Positions 35,392 through 47,188 of a DNA stretch of 64,000 bases are shown piece after piece. This DNA comes from Mycocentrospora acerina (Eukaryota > Ascomycota > Dothideomycetes > Pleosporales). The stretch lies in assembly GCA_022701365.1 (NCBI GenBank), contig JAKUHH010000080.1, positions 808,436 to 872,435 on the forward strand, written 5' to 3'. The notes beneath the pieces are model-generated. The model worked only from the letters and a program-made list of their open reading frames with translations, did no database searches and had not been told where the DNA came from. Position numbers and translations under genes: made by a program. How positions within the stretch are numbered: the first letter of the stretch is position 1; each line of letters begins with the position of its first letter.

Positions 35392-38300
35392 ATGGATTGG
35401 AAAGAGAATTATGTTTCGGAACTAAGCCCTCCTCCGTACCAAAAGCAAACGTCTTCACACCGATTTTTCATTAGACGGCGTCGAGGGCATATTGTGACAG
35501 TCGTTGCATTTGTAGTAGTTCTGGTGGTATTCTCTTATCACAACACCATAAATCAATTATCGGGAGCGTCTAGGCATCACGAGACATTTTCAAAAGGAGT
35601 GGCCAAGTGTCATGAGATCGATTTTCATGATAACGCGCCAAGTGTATCAACCAAGAACAGAGTGAACCCACGCTGGAACCCAGTTTCCGGACAAAAGCAT
35701 GCGATAACGCTTCGAAATGCAACCCTTTTTGATGGAGTCTCAGTACTGGCGTATGCAGTGGACATTGTTTTCGAAAAAGGCTTGATCAGTCGTGTGTATA
35801 AGAGCGAAAAAGAACTACCATCTTTGATTGACGCTGAGATCTACGATGTCAAAGGGCGTTTTGTGACCCCAGGGCTGGTCGATATTCACTCGCATCATCT
35901 TGAAATTCCCTTCTCCCAAGTTTCTAAGAATCAAGACGTCAACGAGAAGCCGCAGCTTGGACCGATCACTCCGTTTATCCGCGCAATTGACGGCTTCAAG
36001 CCATATGATAGCGCGATCCAGGCCATCGCTTCTGGCGGAGTTACGTCGTCACTGATTCTTCCAGGATCTGGGAACATAATCGGTGGTCAAGGCTATTTGG
36101 TTAAGAACTTGCCTCTTTCTGGAGAAAACCGAGAACCAATTGTTGAAGATTTGCTCCTTGAGCATGGTATCCCAGAGAAGCAACGCCAACGGTACTTGAA
36201 GATGGCATGTGGTGAAAACCCGAAATACTTGTACGGACACACTCGACTTGGAAACGCTTGGCTACTGAGACAACATCTTGAGAAGGCTCGAGTGGTCAAG
36301 GCGAAGCAGGATGAGTGGTGTCAAAATGCTCAATCACTAGAGGCTACCAGTCTCTTTCAACATAGGAGAGTAACTGGTTTTATAGAAAATCATGCCGAAT
36401 TCCCTACAGAGTTTGAGCTCGAAGTGACTGTTGCTTTGCTCAGAGGCCAGCTCAACGTCAATATTCACTGCTACGAGCCCGAAGATCTTGAGCGAATGTT
36501 AGCAGTGTTGCACGAGTTCGGAGTTCATCCAAAAGCTTTTCATCATGCCCTTCAAGCGTGGCAAGTGCCTGAATTTCTCAAACAGCAAGAAGAGTATGGG
36601 TACTGAATTCGAAATTAAGGTACTTTGCTAAAATTGCCCAGAAACATCACTGTCGCAACCTTTGCTGAGAATGGGTTGTTCAAGTATGAGGCTTATGGAG
36701 CCAACCTGAGAGGTGCAAAAATACTCGACGATCACGGTATACGTGTGGTTTTGAAATCGGTGAGTGATTGTGTGGCATAAAGACTTGGCTATTCTCAAGA
36801 AATGTATCAATAAGCTAACGCTGTATCATTTCAGGATCATACTGGGGAGGGTAACAATGCCAAATATCTCGCGTAAGACAACCCACAGAGAGTACCATTT
36901 TCACCAGCTAAGCGTTCAAGCAGATACCAAGCCGCTGTTTCTCATTCTTTTGGTCTGTCTGAGACAAAATCACTTCAATCCATAACCTCCATCGCTGCTC
37001 AGTCTATCCAGCAAGATCATCGCATCGGCTTCGTCCGGCCTAATTATGATGCTGATTTGGTTATCTGGGACTCTCATCCTCTCTCTGTTGGAGCCACGGT
37101 CGCCCAAGTCTTTGTGGACGGTAGGGAAACACTCGATTCTAGAGATGCCCTTGAGAAGCTAAAAGAACCGTACAAATTGATTGACCTTACAGTGCCAAAA
37201 TCTAGGCCAAGCATACAACAGGAGCAAAAGCGAAGTATTTGTAGTAAAGCCGTTGCTCCTGAAACACAGGTCATTTTCACTGGCATCAAGCACAACCTTC
37301 TTGACAGAACGTCCGCGATAATCGACAGGAGAATTGCCGGAAATAACGACAGCTTCACAATGGTGATAACGAATGGTGAGATGACTTGTTTCGATCTCGA
37401 GCCCAGGTGCCTCTCGATTCAAAGTCAGAAAGATCTTGTCTCCATCAGACTCGTCAATGGATACGTCACGCCAGGCCTTGTCGCTTTTGGGAACAATCTT
37501 GGGATTCTGGATATCCCATCAGAACCATCAACGGGCGACGGAATCCATGATCGAAAGGACAATTCACTTAGCGAGCAAAATAATCTTCACTTTGCGAAAA
37601 ATGGTATTCATTTTGGTGGCAGAGGCTTTGGCAGAGCTAGAGTCGGTGGTGTCACAAAAGCCATCACAGCGCCCATCTCTGGAGGGGGCATTCTTCAAGG
37701 AGTCAGCGTCGGCCTGCGAACGAGTGAGAATGCCACTTTACTTAGGGATGGCATCTGGGAAGATGAAGTTGCTCTCCATTTCACTATTGGTCAAGAAGCA
37801 AAAGGTTGTGTTGCAACTCGAGATCATTCTGTTGGTCAATACTAACATTTGGCAGGAGACGATACTCCGACTATATCGTCCGGTATTGAGCGCTTGCGGC
37901 AAATATTTGAAGTGAATCAACGAGCGACCGAAAATACTCAAAGCGCCTACGTGCGTGCTGCTAATGGCTCTCTTCCTGTGGTGGTAAATACTGTCAATGA
38001 GGTTCGCAAAACTAGACACAACCTTTGCCATAAAACGTGAAAACTGACCTCACCTCAGGATGACATATCTAGGGTCATATTGCTCAAACGGGACTTCCCC
38101 TCTGTGAATTTTATCATCTTTGGCGGTCATGCAGCGCCCCTGGTACGTTTTCCCGGTACACCTTTGAAGAACACAATTGATCCGTTCATTGCAGGTTGCA
38201 AAGGAGCTCAGTGAAGCTAAGATTCCTGTTATTCTCACCGGCAACCGGGGTGCTCCTGATAAATGGGAGAAAAAGTCTGCATTTGTCGGTCCCCCACTCT

Positions 38301-38659
38301 CACCGAGTCCGGCCCAGGTACTGATTGACGCTGGGGTTCTCGTCGCTCTAGCTGTTCGAGGTGATTCCAAGGTTCATGGGCTTGCGCAGGAGGCACAATG
38401 GGCCGCGAAATTTGCAGGACTTGACGAAAAAGAAGCGATCAAACTGGTCTCGACGAATTTTGATAAGATCCTCAACTTTGGCAGAGGCAATCCGCAAACT
38501 AAAGACAACGAAGATCAAAATGTTGGAGAGAGCTATCATGGTGACTTCGTTGTATGGGATGGGAACCCTCTCAGAGGAGAAGGAAGTGTAGTCTTGGCGA
38601 TACAGGATAACAAAAAGGTTGGGGATTGCTGGCCCGATTCGGAGGGCAGCATTCTCTGA
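35392..38659 (+). CDS. Membrane-anchored amidohydrolase-like protein (carbohydrate esterase family 9-like)
   Basis: My model has seven exons: 35392-36593, 36642-36759, 36835-36872, 36924-37804, 37856-38001, 38059-38142 and 38195-38659. All joins keep frame, giving 977 residues. A short cytosolic tail (SPPPYQKQ) precedes one membrane anchor (about 33-48), so the enzyme part should be extracellular or lumenal. The first amidohydrolase-like half has a metal-binding VDIHSHHLEIP, ASGGVTSSLILPGSGN, INIHCYEP and HALQAWQVPE. A second half repeats the end of the fold (DADLVIWDSHPL; later GDFVVWDGNPLRGEGSV). Fungal proteins of this type are often labelled CE9 or imidazolonepropionase-like. The substrate is unproven. 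Its stop is 70 bp from the convergent monooxygenase stop. Confidence 0.82.
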
Positions 38660-38729
38660 TTTAAAAGGAGTTATGTTGGAAGTAGTGAGAACACATGCTT
38701 TCCCAAGATATTCACATTCAGTACAGCGG

Positions 38730-40076
38730 TTATATCCAATCCGCTGGACTCCTCAGTCCTAACCTTTTACTCTGATCCTCTGTCTCTTTGGCCTTTAAAT
38801 TTACACTCTCCATCTCGAACCCCGCAACCTTTTTGTACACCCTCCCGATATCCTCCAGCTCCTCCTTCGGTATGACGTCATATACGTTCGTAAACCCATC
38901 AGGCGCACGTTCCTCCGCAAGCTGCAAGACATGGTCCGGACCATTCGCGCGATTTGCCATGACAATTTTCGCCGTAGGAGGGAGACGATCTTGCTCGTAT
39001 GCCTTCAACGCGCCCGCCACATCCTGAGTTGTGGTCGATAGGTGGTGCGCTATACACTCAGCGTCGATAATTGCCTGCGACGCCCCATTCGACCCAATGG
39101 GATACATCGCGTGTGCGGCATCGCCCAACAGAGTCACGCGTCCAAAACTCCACTGCGGGATAGGGTTCCTGTCAGACATGGGGAACTCATACGTTGATTT
39201 CGTGCTATCGATGAGCTCCTTCATTTTCAAGCCACCGCATTGCCAGTCCGCAAATGGACCTGCGAATACGGATTTGTCGACGGCCTTGGTCCAATCGGTC
39301 TTCGGGGGGGTGAGGTCTTCATCGTCGGCACTCCGGATCCGCAGCTCAGCAATCCAGTTCACAAGCGATAAGCCATTGGCAGCAGATCGCGCGGATATGG
39401 GGTAGGCAATGAATTTCTGATCTGCATGCCCAGCCCACACCATACTCGCGCCTGTGAGATATGGCTCACGCTCGATGCAGCCACGCCAGAGCATGCGACC
39501 TGAAAAATGAGGCGGGCCTTCATCCGGGTACAGTATTCTTCTTACCGACGAATTGATCCCATCTGCAGCGATCAAAAGGTCACCAGTAACGCTGGAAAGT
39601 TCCGATGGGGCATTGTCTCGCCGTTGTTGAAAATGAGCTGTGACTGTGTCTGAGGTTTGGTCGAAGCCGGTGATTGCGTGGTTCAGATGCACAGATGCTT
39701 CTCCCAGTCTCTCTTTCACAGCGCTCAGTAGCAGCATCTGAAACTCACCACGGTGGATACTGAATTGGGGTACTGCATAGCCGGCTCCTGCTCCCCTTTT
39801 CTCACTCAAGATCTCATGGCCATGGCGGTTGTAGAAGTTCAACTCTTGTGTCTTGATACCGGTTTTCTCAAGTGCCTCCAGAAGCCCCAAGTTTCTTAAA
39901 ATCAACACCGCCGATGGCTGCACATTGATCCCAACACCCAACGTCGTAAGACTTCCTGCCGCTTCGAATATATGAATGTTGGTGAATCCAGCAGCATGAA
40001 GCGCCAGGGCTGCCGCTAGGCCTCCGATACCGGCACCAGCGATGAGGATCTTGGGCTGCGTTGAAAGATGCGGCAT
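38730..40076 (-). CDS. FAD-dependent monooxygenase (salicylate hydroxylase-like)
   Basis: This single-exon group A flavoprotein monooxygenase has 448 residues. It shows the N-terminal Rossmann GAGIGG (14-19), the DG motif DLLIAADGINSSVRR (166-180) and the second FAD motif GDAAHAMYPIGSNG (318-331). Such enzymes hydroxylate aromatic acids with NAD(P)H and O2; FlavinDB-like relatives include salicylate hydroxylases and 6-hydroxynicotinate or zeaxanthin epoxidase-like enzymes. There is no signal peptide, so it is cytosolic. The substrate is not predictable. Length and motif spacing are normal for the family. Confidence 0.9.
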   Translation of the reverse strand: MPHLSTQPKILIAGAGIGGLAAALALHAAGFTNIHIFEAAGSLTTLGVGINVQPSAVLILRNLGLLEALEKTGIKTQELNFYNRHGHEILSEKRGAGAGYAVPQFSIHRGEFQMLLLSAVKERLGEASVHLNHAITGFDQTSDTVTAHFQQRRDNAPSELSSVTGDLLIAADGINSSVRRILYPDEGPPHFSGRMLWRGCIEREPYLTGASMVWAGHADQKFIAYPISARSAANGLSLVNWIAELRIRSADDEDLTPPKTDWTKAVDKSVFAGPFADWQCGGLKMKELIDSTKSTYEFPMSDRNPIPQWSFGRVTLLGDAAHAMYPIGSNGASQAIIDAECIAHHLSTTTQDVAGALKAYEQDRLPPTAKIVMANRANGPDHVLQLAEERAPDGFTNVYDVIPKEELEDIGRVYKKVAGFEMESVNLKAKETEDQSKRLGLRSPADWI

Positions 40077-40551
40077 TGTGCTAATTCAACTCCAGCACTT
40101 GAGAATTAATGAACAAAGGCGAACGGAGGAAAGAGAAACAAATTGACCCACTATAACTACTCCTTGGTTTTTGAGGAGTAGAGCTCAGCACCGCGCCGAC
40201 CCCGGAGACTTAAGTCTAGACTTGGGCCGAGGCGTACAACATAGTGCGCGGGGCATAGTTAGGTAACGGAAATGGAACTGGGAGGTATCCAGTGACAATT
40301 GCCGAAGTCCTGTTCATCTATGGTGGTAAAAGATAAAAGACTTCAGAATCTTGTTCGGTTCAATTCAGCTCGGTCATGTCTGAGCCTGGACACCTCCAAT
40401 CACGTCTCAATGTCACCAGAAGAAGAAAGTCCTGAATACTGAATAAATCCAATTGAATTGAAAATGATATCAAAAAGTCGGGAAGAGAAGCAAAGCAGTG
40501 ATCATCCTCCATCACGTTCCAGCCGTGAGTATTCCATTCCTCTTTTCCCGC
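40077..40551. other. Intergenic region
   Basis: These 475 bp hold the promoter of the FAD monooxygenase gene and the 3' flank of the coiled-coil gene. No other feature is seen. Confidence 0.55.
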
Positions 40552-42903
40552 CTAATGCTCCGACGCCCATTCTTCATCTTCGCCTGTGAATTCCTTGACC
40601 TTTGTCAAAGCGCTTTTGATATTTGATTTCATGCCTTCCGTATCGTACCCCAGCTCGAAAGTTGACCTGCTTTCTAACAGCATTTGGACTTGACCAAGAA
40701 GCATCTCGAACCCTCGAATAAATCCACGCATGCTCTCACTAATGTTGCTCAGGCTTATTACCTCATCTCTGAAACTCTTCATCTTGACCGCATTGACAAT
40801 ACTCTCTTCGGACAAGGATTTTAGCTCTAGCTCCCTCTCTGCGAGCTTTGTCTTCAAGTCGTTGGACTGCACATCACTGGCCCCTCGGTTGTTAACCGCA
40901 GCTTTCAGTTGGTCGATTTCTCGATCCTTTTTGTCCAACGCCTCGTTCTTGATCTTGCGTTGGTGGTCACCATATTCTTGCCACTGCCTGGCCTCCGCGG
41001 TAACCTTCTGCTGTTTTGAAGCGGCGTCCTGAATTGAAGCCCTATGATCTTGCTTCAAGCTGTTGAGCGCCTGTTCAAGAGCGGCACGCTCACTGCCCCA
41101 AATGCCCTTGTGGGCATTAAATTCCTGCTCAGCTTTTTGTTGCATTGTCACTAATTCCTTGTTTTTCTCTTCGATTTTGGACTGGAATTGCTGTCGCTGC
41201 GCTTCAAGCGCATCTCTCGCCGCGTCACCGTTGCTTGTGTCAGCGACAGCAGTCTTAGTTGCCATATGCAGGCTTGCGATCTCCTGAGCCTTGGAGAATA
41301 CGGTGGTATTCAGGTCATCAATCTTTTGAGACTTTGCGTCATTGTCGGTCCTCAAGCTCAGAACCTCGCTGTCTTTTTCGCTCATGCTTATCGCATGTGC
41401 CATCTTCAACTCCTCAAACTTATTCTCAGCCTTGTTCATAAGGCTCGTGTAGTAACCATCTTGATTTTTGATTATCTGGTCTTTGTCGAGAATAGCCGTT
41501 TGTAATCCCCAAATCGTCTGTTCAGCTTCTTCCAGCTCGCGGCGGACTCGTTTGTATTCATCAGAACCTCTGTTCATATCACGTGAAGCGGTAATCTGTT
41601 GCTCATGTATTCGCCGATGCAACCTGTCCGTTAACCTATTGGCCTCTTCTATTTGCTTCGTAAGCTTCGCGTTGGTCTCAGACAAAACGACCGATACGTT
41701 GTTCGGACGATTGTGTGTCGCCTGCCGTTCAATCTTCAGTGACAAAACTTTCTCTTCAAGGGCTTCCTTCTCTTCTCTCCACTCGTCTTTACTTCTTCTG
41801 ATCTCATCATCTTTCTCTGCTCTGAGCGATGCAATCTGATTGCGAAGACCACTTGCAATATTTTCCTGCGCATGTTCACTTTCGCAAGCTCCGACTCTGA
41901 CCTGAAGGTTCCTCGTCTCTTTCTCTTGTTCCACTTTCAACTTCTCCAAATGCTTGATCTTCTGGTCCTTCGCAAAGGCTGCGAGCCATCCTGCGTTATT
42001 GTTTCCCACATCTTCGATCTCGTTCTCGAGTTTCATGATCTGCATCGCCTGTTCTGCGTTCAAATTCTCGAGGTTTTTCCGCTGGTTCATGTTGTCAATT
42101 TCGTCTCGCTGCCTTGTTGCTTCTCTCAGACTTAGCAGTCTCTCCAATGCTTTGTCGCTATCGACTTCGGTGACTTCATCGGGGTCACATCGAGCAAGGC
42201 GCTGTATCGCAATGCGGGCAAAGCCTAACTTTTGTTCCTCTCTTGTTTTCTCAAGACGTAAGTTCTGCAGAGTTCGCTTCGTATCATTCTTCTCTTGCAT
42301 CGCGACGGCCGCCCTCTTTTCAGCATCCACGCGCGACTTGACCTGATTGCGCCACTTGGTCGAATCCTCATTCACGCTAGTCAATGGGTTGGCGTAGCGG
42401 CCATGTCTGTACAGCAAAGTCCAAATAAATCCGCCAAGAATTACGACGAGAGCGAGCAGAGAAACATGTACCCAACCCAGATTCAAGTTTAAAGTGTAGA
42501 AAGTAGTGGACAGCTTGTTGGTGCGCTCTGTGCCAGTAGTTGTAGCCGTTGGTGGTGCACTACTTGTGTACGCAACTGATTTGGTGCTTCTAATGATGAA
42601 ATTTGTGGTCGTCTTGATAATTCTCTCAGTGGTGGTATGAGTGAACCAATTGGTGGTAGTTGTCGTCGTCGTCATTGTTGAGATCACGGGTGTAGGTGCG
42701 GGCGTAGCAATTGTTGCAATGGATTTCACAGTAGGCGTACGAGAATAGGAAAACGCAGCCTTCTTTGTGTATCTCTTGAATGGCGAATTTTTCTCCCCAA
42801 CCTGCAACCATGGACCTACGAAAGCTTCAATGCCGGCGTATGTTCCCGCAGCAGCAACTGCTACGAAGACATCGTTAGCGATGAGGTCTTGCACAATTTC
42901 CAT
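40552..42903 (-). CDS. Hypothetical membrane protein with long coiled coil
   Basis: This single-exon protein has 783 residues and no recognised enzyme domain. Residues 1-65 are mixed. Residues 66-135 are Thr-rich and low complexity. One membrane span lies at about 143-165 (WVHVSLLALVVILGGFIWTLLY). Residues about 190-735 are highly charged heptad-like sequence rich in Glu, Lys, Gln and Arg, predicting long coiled coils, with short breaks. The final residues are acidic (EDEEWASEH). This shape suits a membrane-anchored tether or septum/organelle scaffold, but no family is recognised and the function is unknown. Confidence 0.7.
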   Translation of the reverse strand: MEIVQDLIANDVFVAVAAAGTYAGIEAFVGPWLQVGEKNSPFKRYTKKAAFSYSRTPTVKSIATIATPAPTPVISTMTTTTTTTNWFTHTTTERIIKTTTNFIIRSTKSVAYTSSAPPTATTTGTERTNKLSTTFYTLNLNLGWVHVSLLALVVILGGFIWTLLYRHGRYANPLTSVNEDSTKWRNQVKSRVDAEKRAAVAMQEKNDTKRTLQNLRLEKTREEQKLGFARIAIQRLARCDPDEVTEVDSDKALERLLSLREATRQRDEIDNMNQRKNLENLNAEQAMQIMKLENEIEDVGNNNAGWLAAFAKDQKIKHLEKLKVEQEKETRNLQVRVGACESEHAQENIASGLRNQIASLRAEKDDEIRRSKDEWREEKEALEEKVLSLKIERQATHNRPNNVSVVLSETNAKLTKQIEEANRLTDRLHRRIHEQQITASRDMNRGSDEYKRVRRELEEAEQTIWGLQTAILDKDQIIKNQDGYYTSLMNKAENKFEELKMAHAISMSEKDSEVLSLRTDNDAKSQKIDDLNTTVFSKAQEIASLHMATKTAVADTSNGDAARDALEAQRQQFQSKIEEKNKELVTMQQKAEQEFNAHKGIWGSERAALEQALNSLKQDHRASIQDAASKQQKVTAEARQWQEYGDHQRKIKNEALDKKDREIDQLKAAVNNRGASDVQSNDLKTKLAERELELKSLSEESIVNAVKMKSFRDEVISLSNISESMRGFIRGFEMLLGQVQMLLESRSTFELGYDTEGMKSNIKSALTKVKEFTGEDEEWASEH

Positions 42904-43511
42904 CTTGCCTTGTGGGCTCCGGTTGAGTGGGATTAATCAGTGACAACTCTGAGATTTTTTGAAGATATTAGTGTTTGTGCTGCTGAAGTTGCGTGTGTTT
43001 GGCAACTGCACAATAAAGACCGTAGTGTTTGCTTGTCGACTAATTGTGACAATGAGACGTAAACTTGACATAAATAAAATACCATTGTACAATAAAGATC
43101 GTTATGAACAATAAAAAAATCCTATAACTAAAGAGCGAGGTGAAAGAGACTCTCACAAGAGTAAAGGAGCAAACACAGAGAGACTGAGCACGAAGTGTTT
43201 GCGCTTAGACCCAGACTCTAGCGAGCTACAGAATATCAAGTTCAGATGCTCATGCGAATCATACTAATAGGTCATAAAAAGATGAGACGAGACAATAAAG
43301 GTATCTCATGCCATGGAGTCGTAGGCCATCCTGAATTCGACATGAGAAATGAACGAAATCACATCTTACCCAACATGATTAAGAATCAAAAGGAAAGTAA
43401 GCGATATTCAAATCTTGCGATGCAATTGCTCATTCATCAAAGACAAAGTCCTTCTGCGCGTACCCTCAACTTTAAAATTCCCTACCTTCCTGTTATAACT
43501 CCACAAGAAAA
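42904..43511. other. Intergenic region
   Basis: These 0.6 kb are AT-rich and contain two near-copies of ACAATAAAGAYCGT (about 43010 and 43090). There is no convincing gene; the frame 43246-43704 is mostly antisense to the next gene's 3' end. Confidence 0.5.
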
Positions 43512-45501
43512 TCAAGCTCTACCAGATATATCGGCAGTATCAATGCCGTCAGTAGCAGATTCTTTTGGAAAATACTTGACATCTAGACCATCCAAATCAC
43601 CTGCGTTCCTCCAGTCTGTAAGAATCTTGAAGAATGCTGGGCTGCCGGGAGCGTACTGTGCGTTGCGAGCTCCGGCAAGACTCCCTTTGCCCTCATTGTT
43701 GTAATATCCAGGGGTACACTCTTGCAGGAATTCGCTACGGATAGCAGTTCCTTTCACGATTATGTCTGTCCAGGCCTCCTCAGCCGCTTGAGTCGGTTCG
43801 ACAGTTCTTATTCCACGCTTGTTGCATTCTGAGATGACGTATGCAAAGTGCTTTGCTTGTTCACCAGTGACGTGCATGACATTTGGTGTTAAAACAGCCT
43901 GGGTAAGTTGGACCCATAGACAATTTGGGAATTGCCTGCTTCCCCATCCATGGAGAGTAAATGCGCCCTCTCTCCATTTCTCCGTGAGAGCAAGGCCGTC
44001 ACGACCGTATATTTCCATGCCCGTCTTATGCGACCACTCGTTTGCAATCTCAAATCCGGTAGCGTAGATGAGACAATCAATTTCGTGCTCCTCGCCATTG
44101 GCAAACACACCCTTTTCCGTGATGCGGTCCACACCCTGTCCCTGAGTATCAACAAGCTTTACGTTCTCTCGGTTGAAAGTTTGTAGATAGTCATCATGGA
44201 AACATGGCCGCTTACAGAACTGTCTATACCAAGGTTTAAGGGCATCGGCTGTCTTTTTATCTTTTACAATCTCATCTGTGCGTGCCCGAATCTGTTCCAT
44301 CTTTTTGAAGTCTGCTAGCTGTAACTTTGCAGCAGCATCAACAGGATCACCGGAGTTGGGTTCGACAGCGAAAAGAGTACGAATAATGTCAGTCCATCCG
44401 TCAGAAACCATATCTTCTTTCTCATTTCCGCCATTCAGTATACTATCGAAGTTTTCTATACGCTCTTTTTGCCAGCCTTTCTTGAGTGATTTTGCCCATT
44501 CTTGATCTGTGGCTTTATTCCCGCGCACGTCAATGGAAGACGGTGTACGTTGGAAGACGTAAAGTTGCTTGGCCCATTTTCCAAGGTGAGGAACAATTTG
44601 GACTGCTGTTGCACCTGTTCCAATGATGCCGACACGCTTGTCTTTGAGCTTCTCAAGATTACCATCTGAGTCTCCACCGGTGTAGTTGTAATCCCATCGT
44701 GAAGAGTGGAAGGAATAGCCCTTGAATTCCTCGATGCCTTTCAATCCTGGGAACTTGGGTCGATGGAGAGGCCCCGCAGCTGGAATAACGAACCGTGATT
44801 TGATCACGTCTCCCCGTGCAGTGTGTGTAGCCCACATGCCCTGTTCCTCGCTCCAACGCATCTCTTTACACTCGGTTTGGAACAGTGTGCGAGAGTAAAG
44901 ATCAAACTTCTCGCCAATCGCACGTGAATGCTTGAGTAACTCCTTTGCGCGTGCATACTTTTCCGTAGGCATGTATCCAACTTCTTCCAACAAAGGCATA
45001 TAGATATATGACTCGATATCACATTGGCTTCCTGGGAATTTGCACCAGTACCTACCAGTCTCATTAGCACGATATCTTAATCCAAACTGCTTAAACATAC
45101 CATGTGCCACCAAAGTCGCCGGCCTTTTCGATAATCCTAAAGTTATTAATTCCAGCTTCTATGAGTCTGACAGCAACAACCTGAGCGCCGTATCCACCCC
45201 CGACGATGACGACTTCAACTTCTTCTTCAATTGGCTCACGCTCAATAGGCTCTTTGATCCATGGGTCTTTGAGAAAGTGAGACAAGTGTCCGTCTAAAGG
45301 AATGTACTGTTCGACACCTTGGCCTCTAGCAAGCCGTTTGTCCCGCTCCGCCAGGTACTTTTCTTGAAGCGCTGCAGGGTCGAAAGGGAGCGCCTGCTCT
45401 TGGGCTACTTCTGCAGTCTTGATGTCGACTGGCTCCTTTGGAGAGTTTGGAGCAGCAGCCTGAGCGAAGAGAGCTGACGGGAGCGCTGTTGTGGTAGCCA
45501 T
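43512..45501 (-). CDS. Baeyer-Villiger-type flavin monooxygenase
   Basis: There are two exons, 45501-45101 and 45051-43512 (646 residues), with a 50-bp intron. The join restores FGGTWYWCKFPGSQCDIES, the FAD-binding segment of this class. The first Rossmann motif is VVIVGGGYGAQVV (about 98-110). The Baeyer-Villiger fingerprint FxGxxxHxxxW appears as FKGYSFHSSRW, followed by the NADPH-binding GIIGTGATAVQIVPHL. These enzymes insert oxygen next to ketones or oxidise aldehydes and heteroatoms, often in secondary metabolism or steroid and ketone breakdown. The N-terminal 90 residues form the extra helical region seen in this subgroup. The substrate is unknown. Confidence 0.92.
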
Positions 45502-47188
45502 GGATAGAGTAGAACGATGTAATATTTTATGCTAATAAAACGGATGCTGTCTTCAACTGTGACGAGCTCAAAGTCAATATATACATACGTACCGAGTCTC
45601 AACTGACGATGTTGACAAACATGACCGCGGCTTCTTGGCCCTCTCAAGCTTCCCCTCCTTCATGTCGAGATCACCAATGACGATGGTATCCAATCGCATT
45701 CTCTACATCATGTTGAATAATCACCTGAGGTATTCCCGGTACAATGGAGAATGTGGGGTAGCTCTGGCGAACTTCCAACAGATCGTCGACTACGACAAAA
45801 CGAGTCGCGGGGCAGCGCAAAGCCTCGCCATCTCGGGCCGTAGTAAACGATACAACCTCAACATACGCAACTCAATCCTTCATACTCTAGAGTGTCATTC
45901 GAGAATGAAATGTACCCGCGTGATTATGTGAAATTTACAATAACGTGATTCGTGTCCTCTGAACTGATAACTTCTCTCACATCTGGTGTTGCAAAACAAG
46001 CAGGAAAAGGTCAGAATCGGACACTTAGCTATAGATGCGATTTTTTTGGCTTTTACTACTCATGGAGACAGGTATCGTGAAACTTCCTTTTTTAAAATGA
46101 GAGATATATGCTGATGTGTGATATTTCTATAGACTCAGTCACATTAAAGGGAAGGCGTAACAAGAATGGACAAGACTGGGCGAAACGCTACAAAGGTCCC
46201 TAGTTAGCTGCTGGATTCCAGGTCCATCAGAGATCGCGATCTTGGTAATTATGTGTTTCAAGATGAGGGTGTTCAAGGACTCGGATAGGTTCTCGACATG
46301 AAACTTGACTGCCCATTCATTTCCTCAGTCACAGCGCTATGGAGAGTGCCATGAGCTGATGATCAGCGCCCTCAAATTGCACTGAACATCCATAAGACTA
46401 GAGTGCCTTCTAAATTGTGCTGGCTGATGGACGCGACGATGGAAATTTCATTGAGATTAACCGCGACATTCCGGGATTGTCGTTGCCGTCTCATCCTGCG
46501 CTCCCCTGTCCGAACAACGGAAAGCGGTCACCGGCAAATAACCCTCCGTCCAAAAAGTTGAAGCCAACGAGTTCTTACTCAACCAACGCCATTCGGAGCT
46601 CTTTCCACAATCACACAGCCAAAATATTGCCTGGCGCTTCAAAGATAACAGAAACAACGGCGGATTTTATAGCTTCGAGTGTGTGCGACTAATGACTAGG
46701 CAGAGGGAGAGATGGCTTGGCTGTCTGGCAACACGAAGTCATGAACAGGTGCTTGGGCCTCGGTTGCCCAGAAGCTGACATGGTCATTTCCCCAGCCGCC
46801 TGTCTTTGTTCAGGGGCAAAACGCTTCAAGCACGCTCTTTGCAATTCTAACAGACGTGTTTTGCTTAGAAGGAAATTTGTAGAATTCGCAATATTTGGGT
46901 TTCTACAGCCAAAACTAGACGGTTGTCAGCCACCATTCGCAAGGCTCTGGGCAAAAATAGGCACATACACACACATACATTTTGTCACGCGAGCATGGGA
47001 AAGCAGTGTTGAGATCATTTCGTGAATGCGTCAATTCAAGGGGTATGTAAACAAGAGGCGTACAAAAATTGTACGAAGAAGTGAAGAGAAGTGAAGAAAT
47101 CCAGCGCTCGCAATGCGTTCTCCAAGCCGATGTCTCGATACAGGTTTCTTTCTCAGACACCATCATAACTCAACCAAAATTTGACTAT
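45502..47188. other. Intergenic region
   Basis: These 1.7 kb hold the promoter of the Baeyer-Villiger gene on the left and the 3' flank of the CAP-like gene on the right. Frames of about 90-100 codons have no domains. No gene is recognised. Confidence 0.5.
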
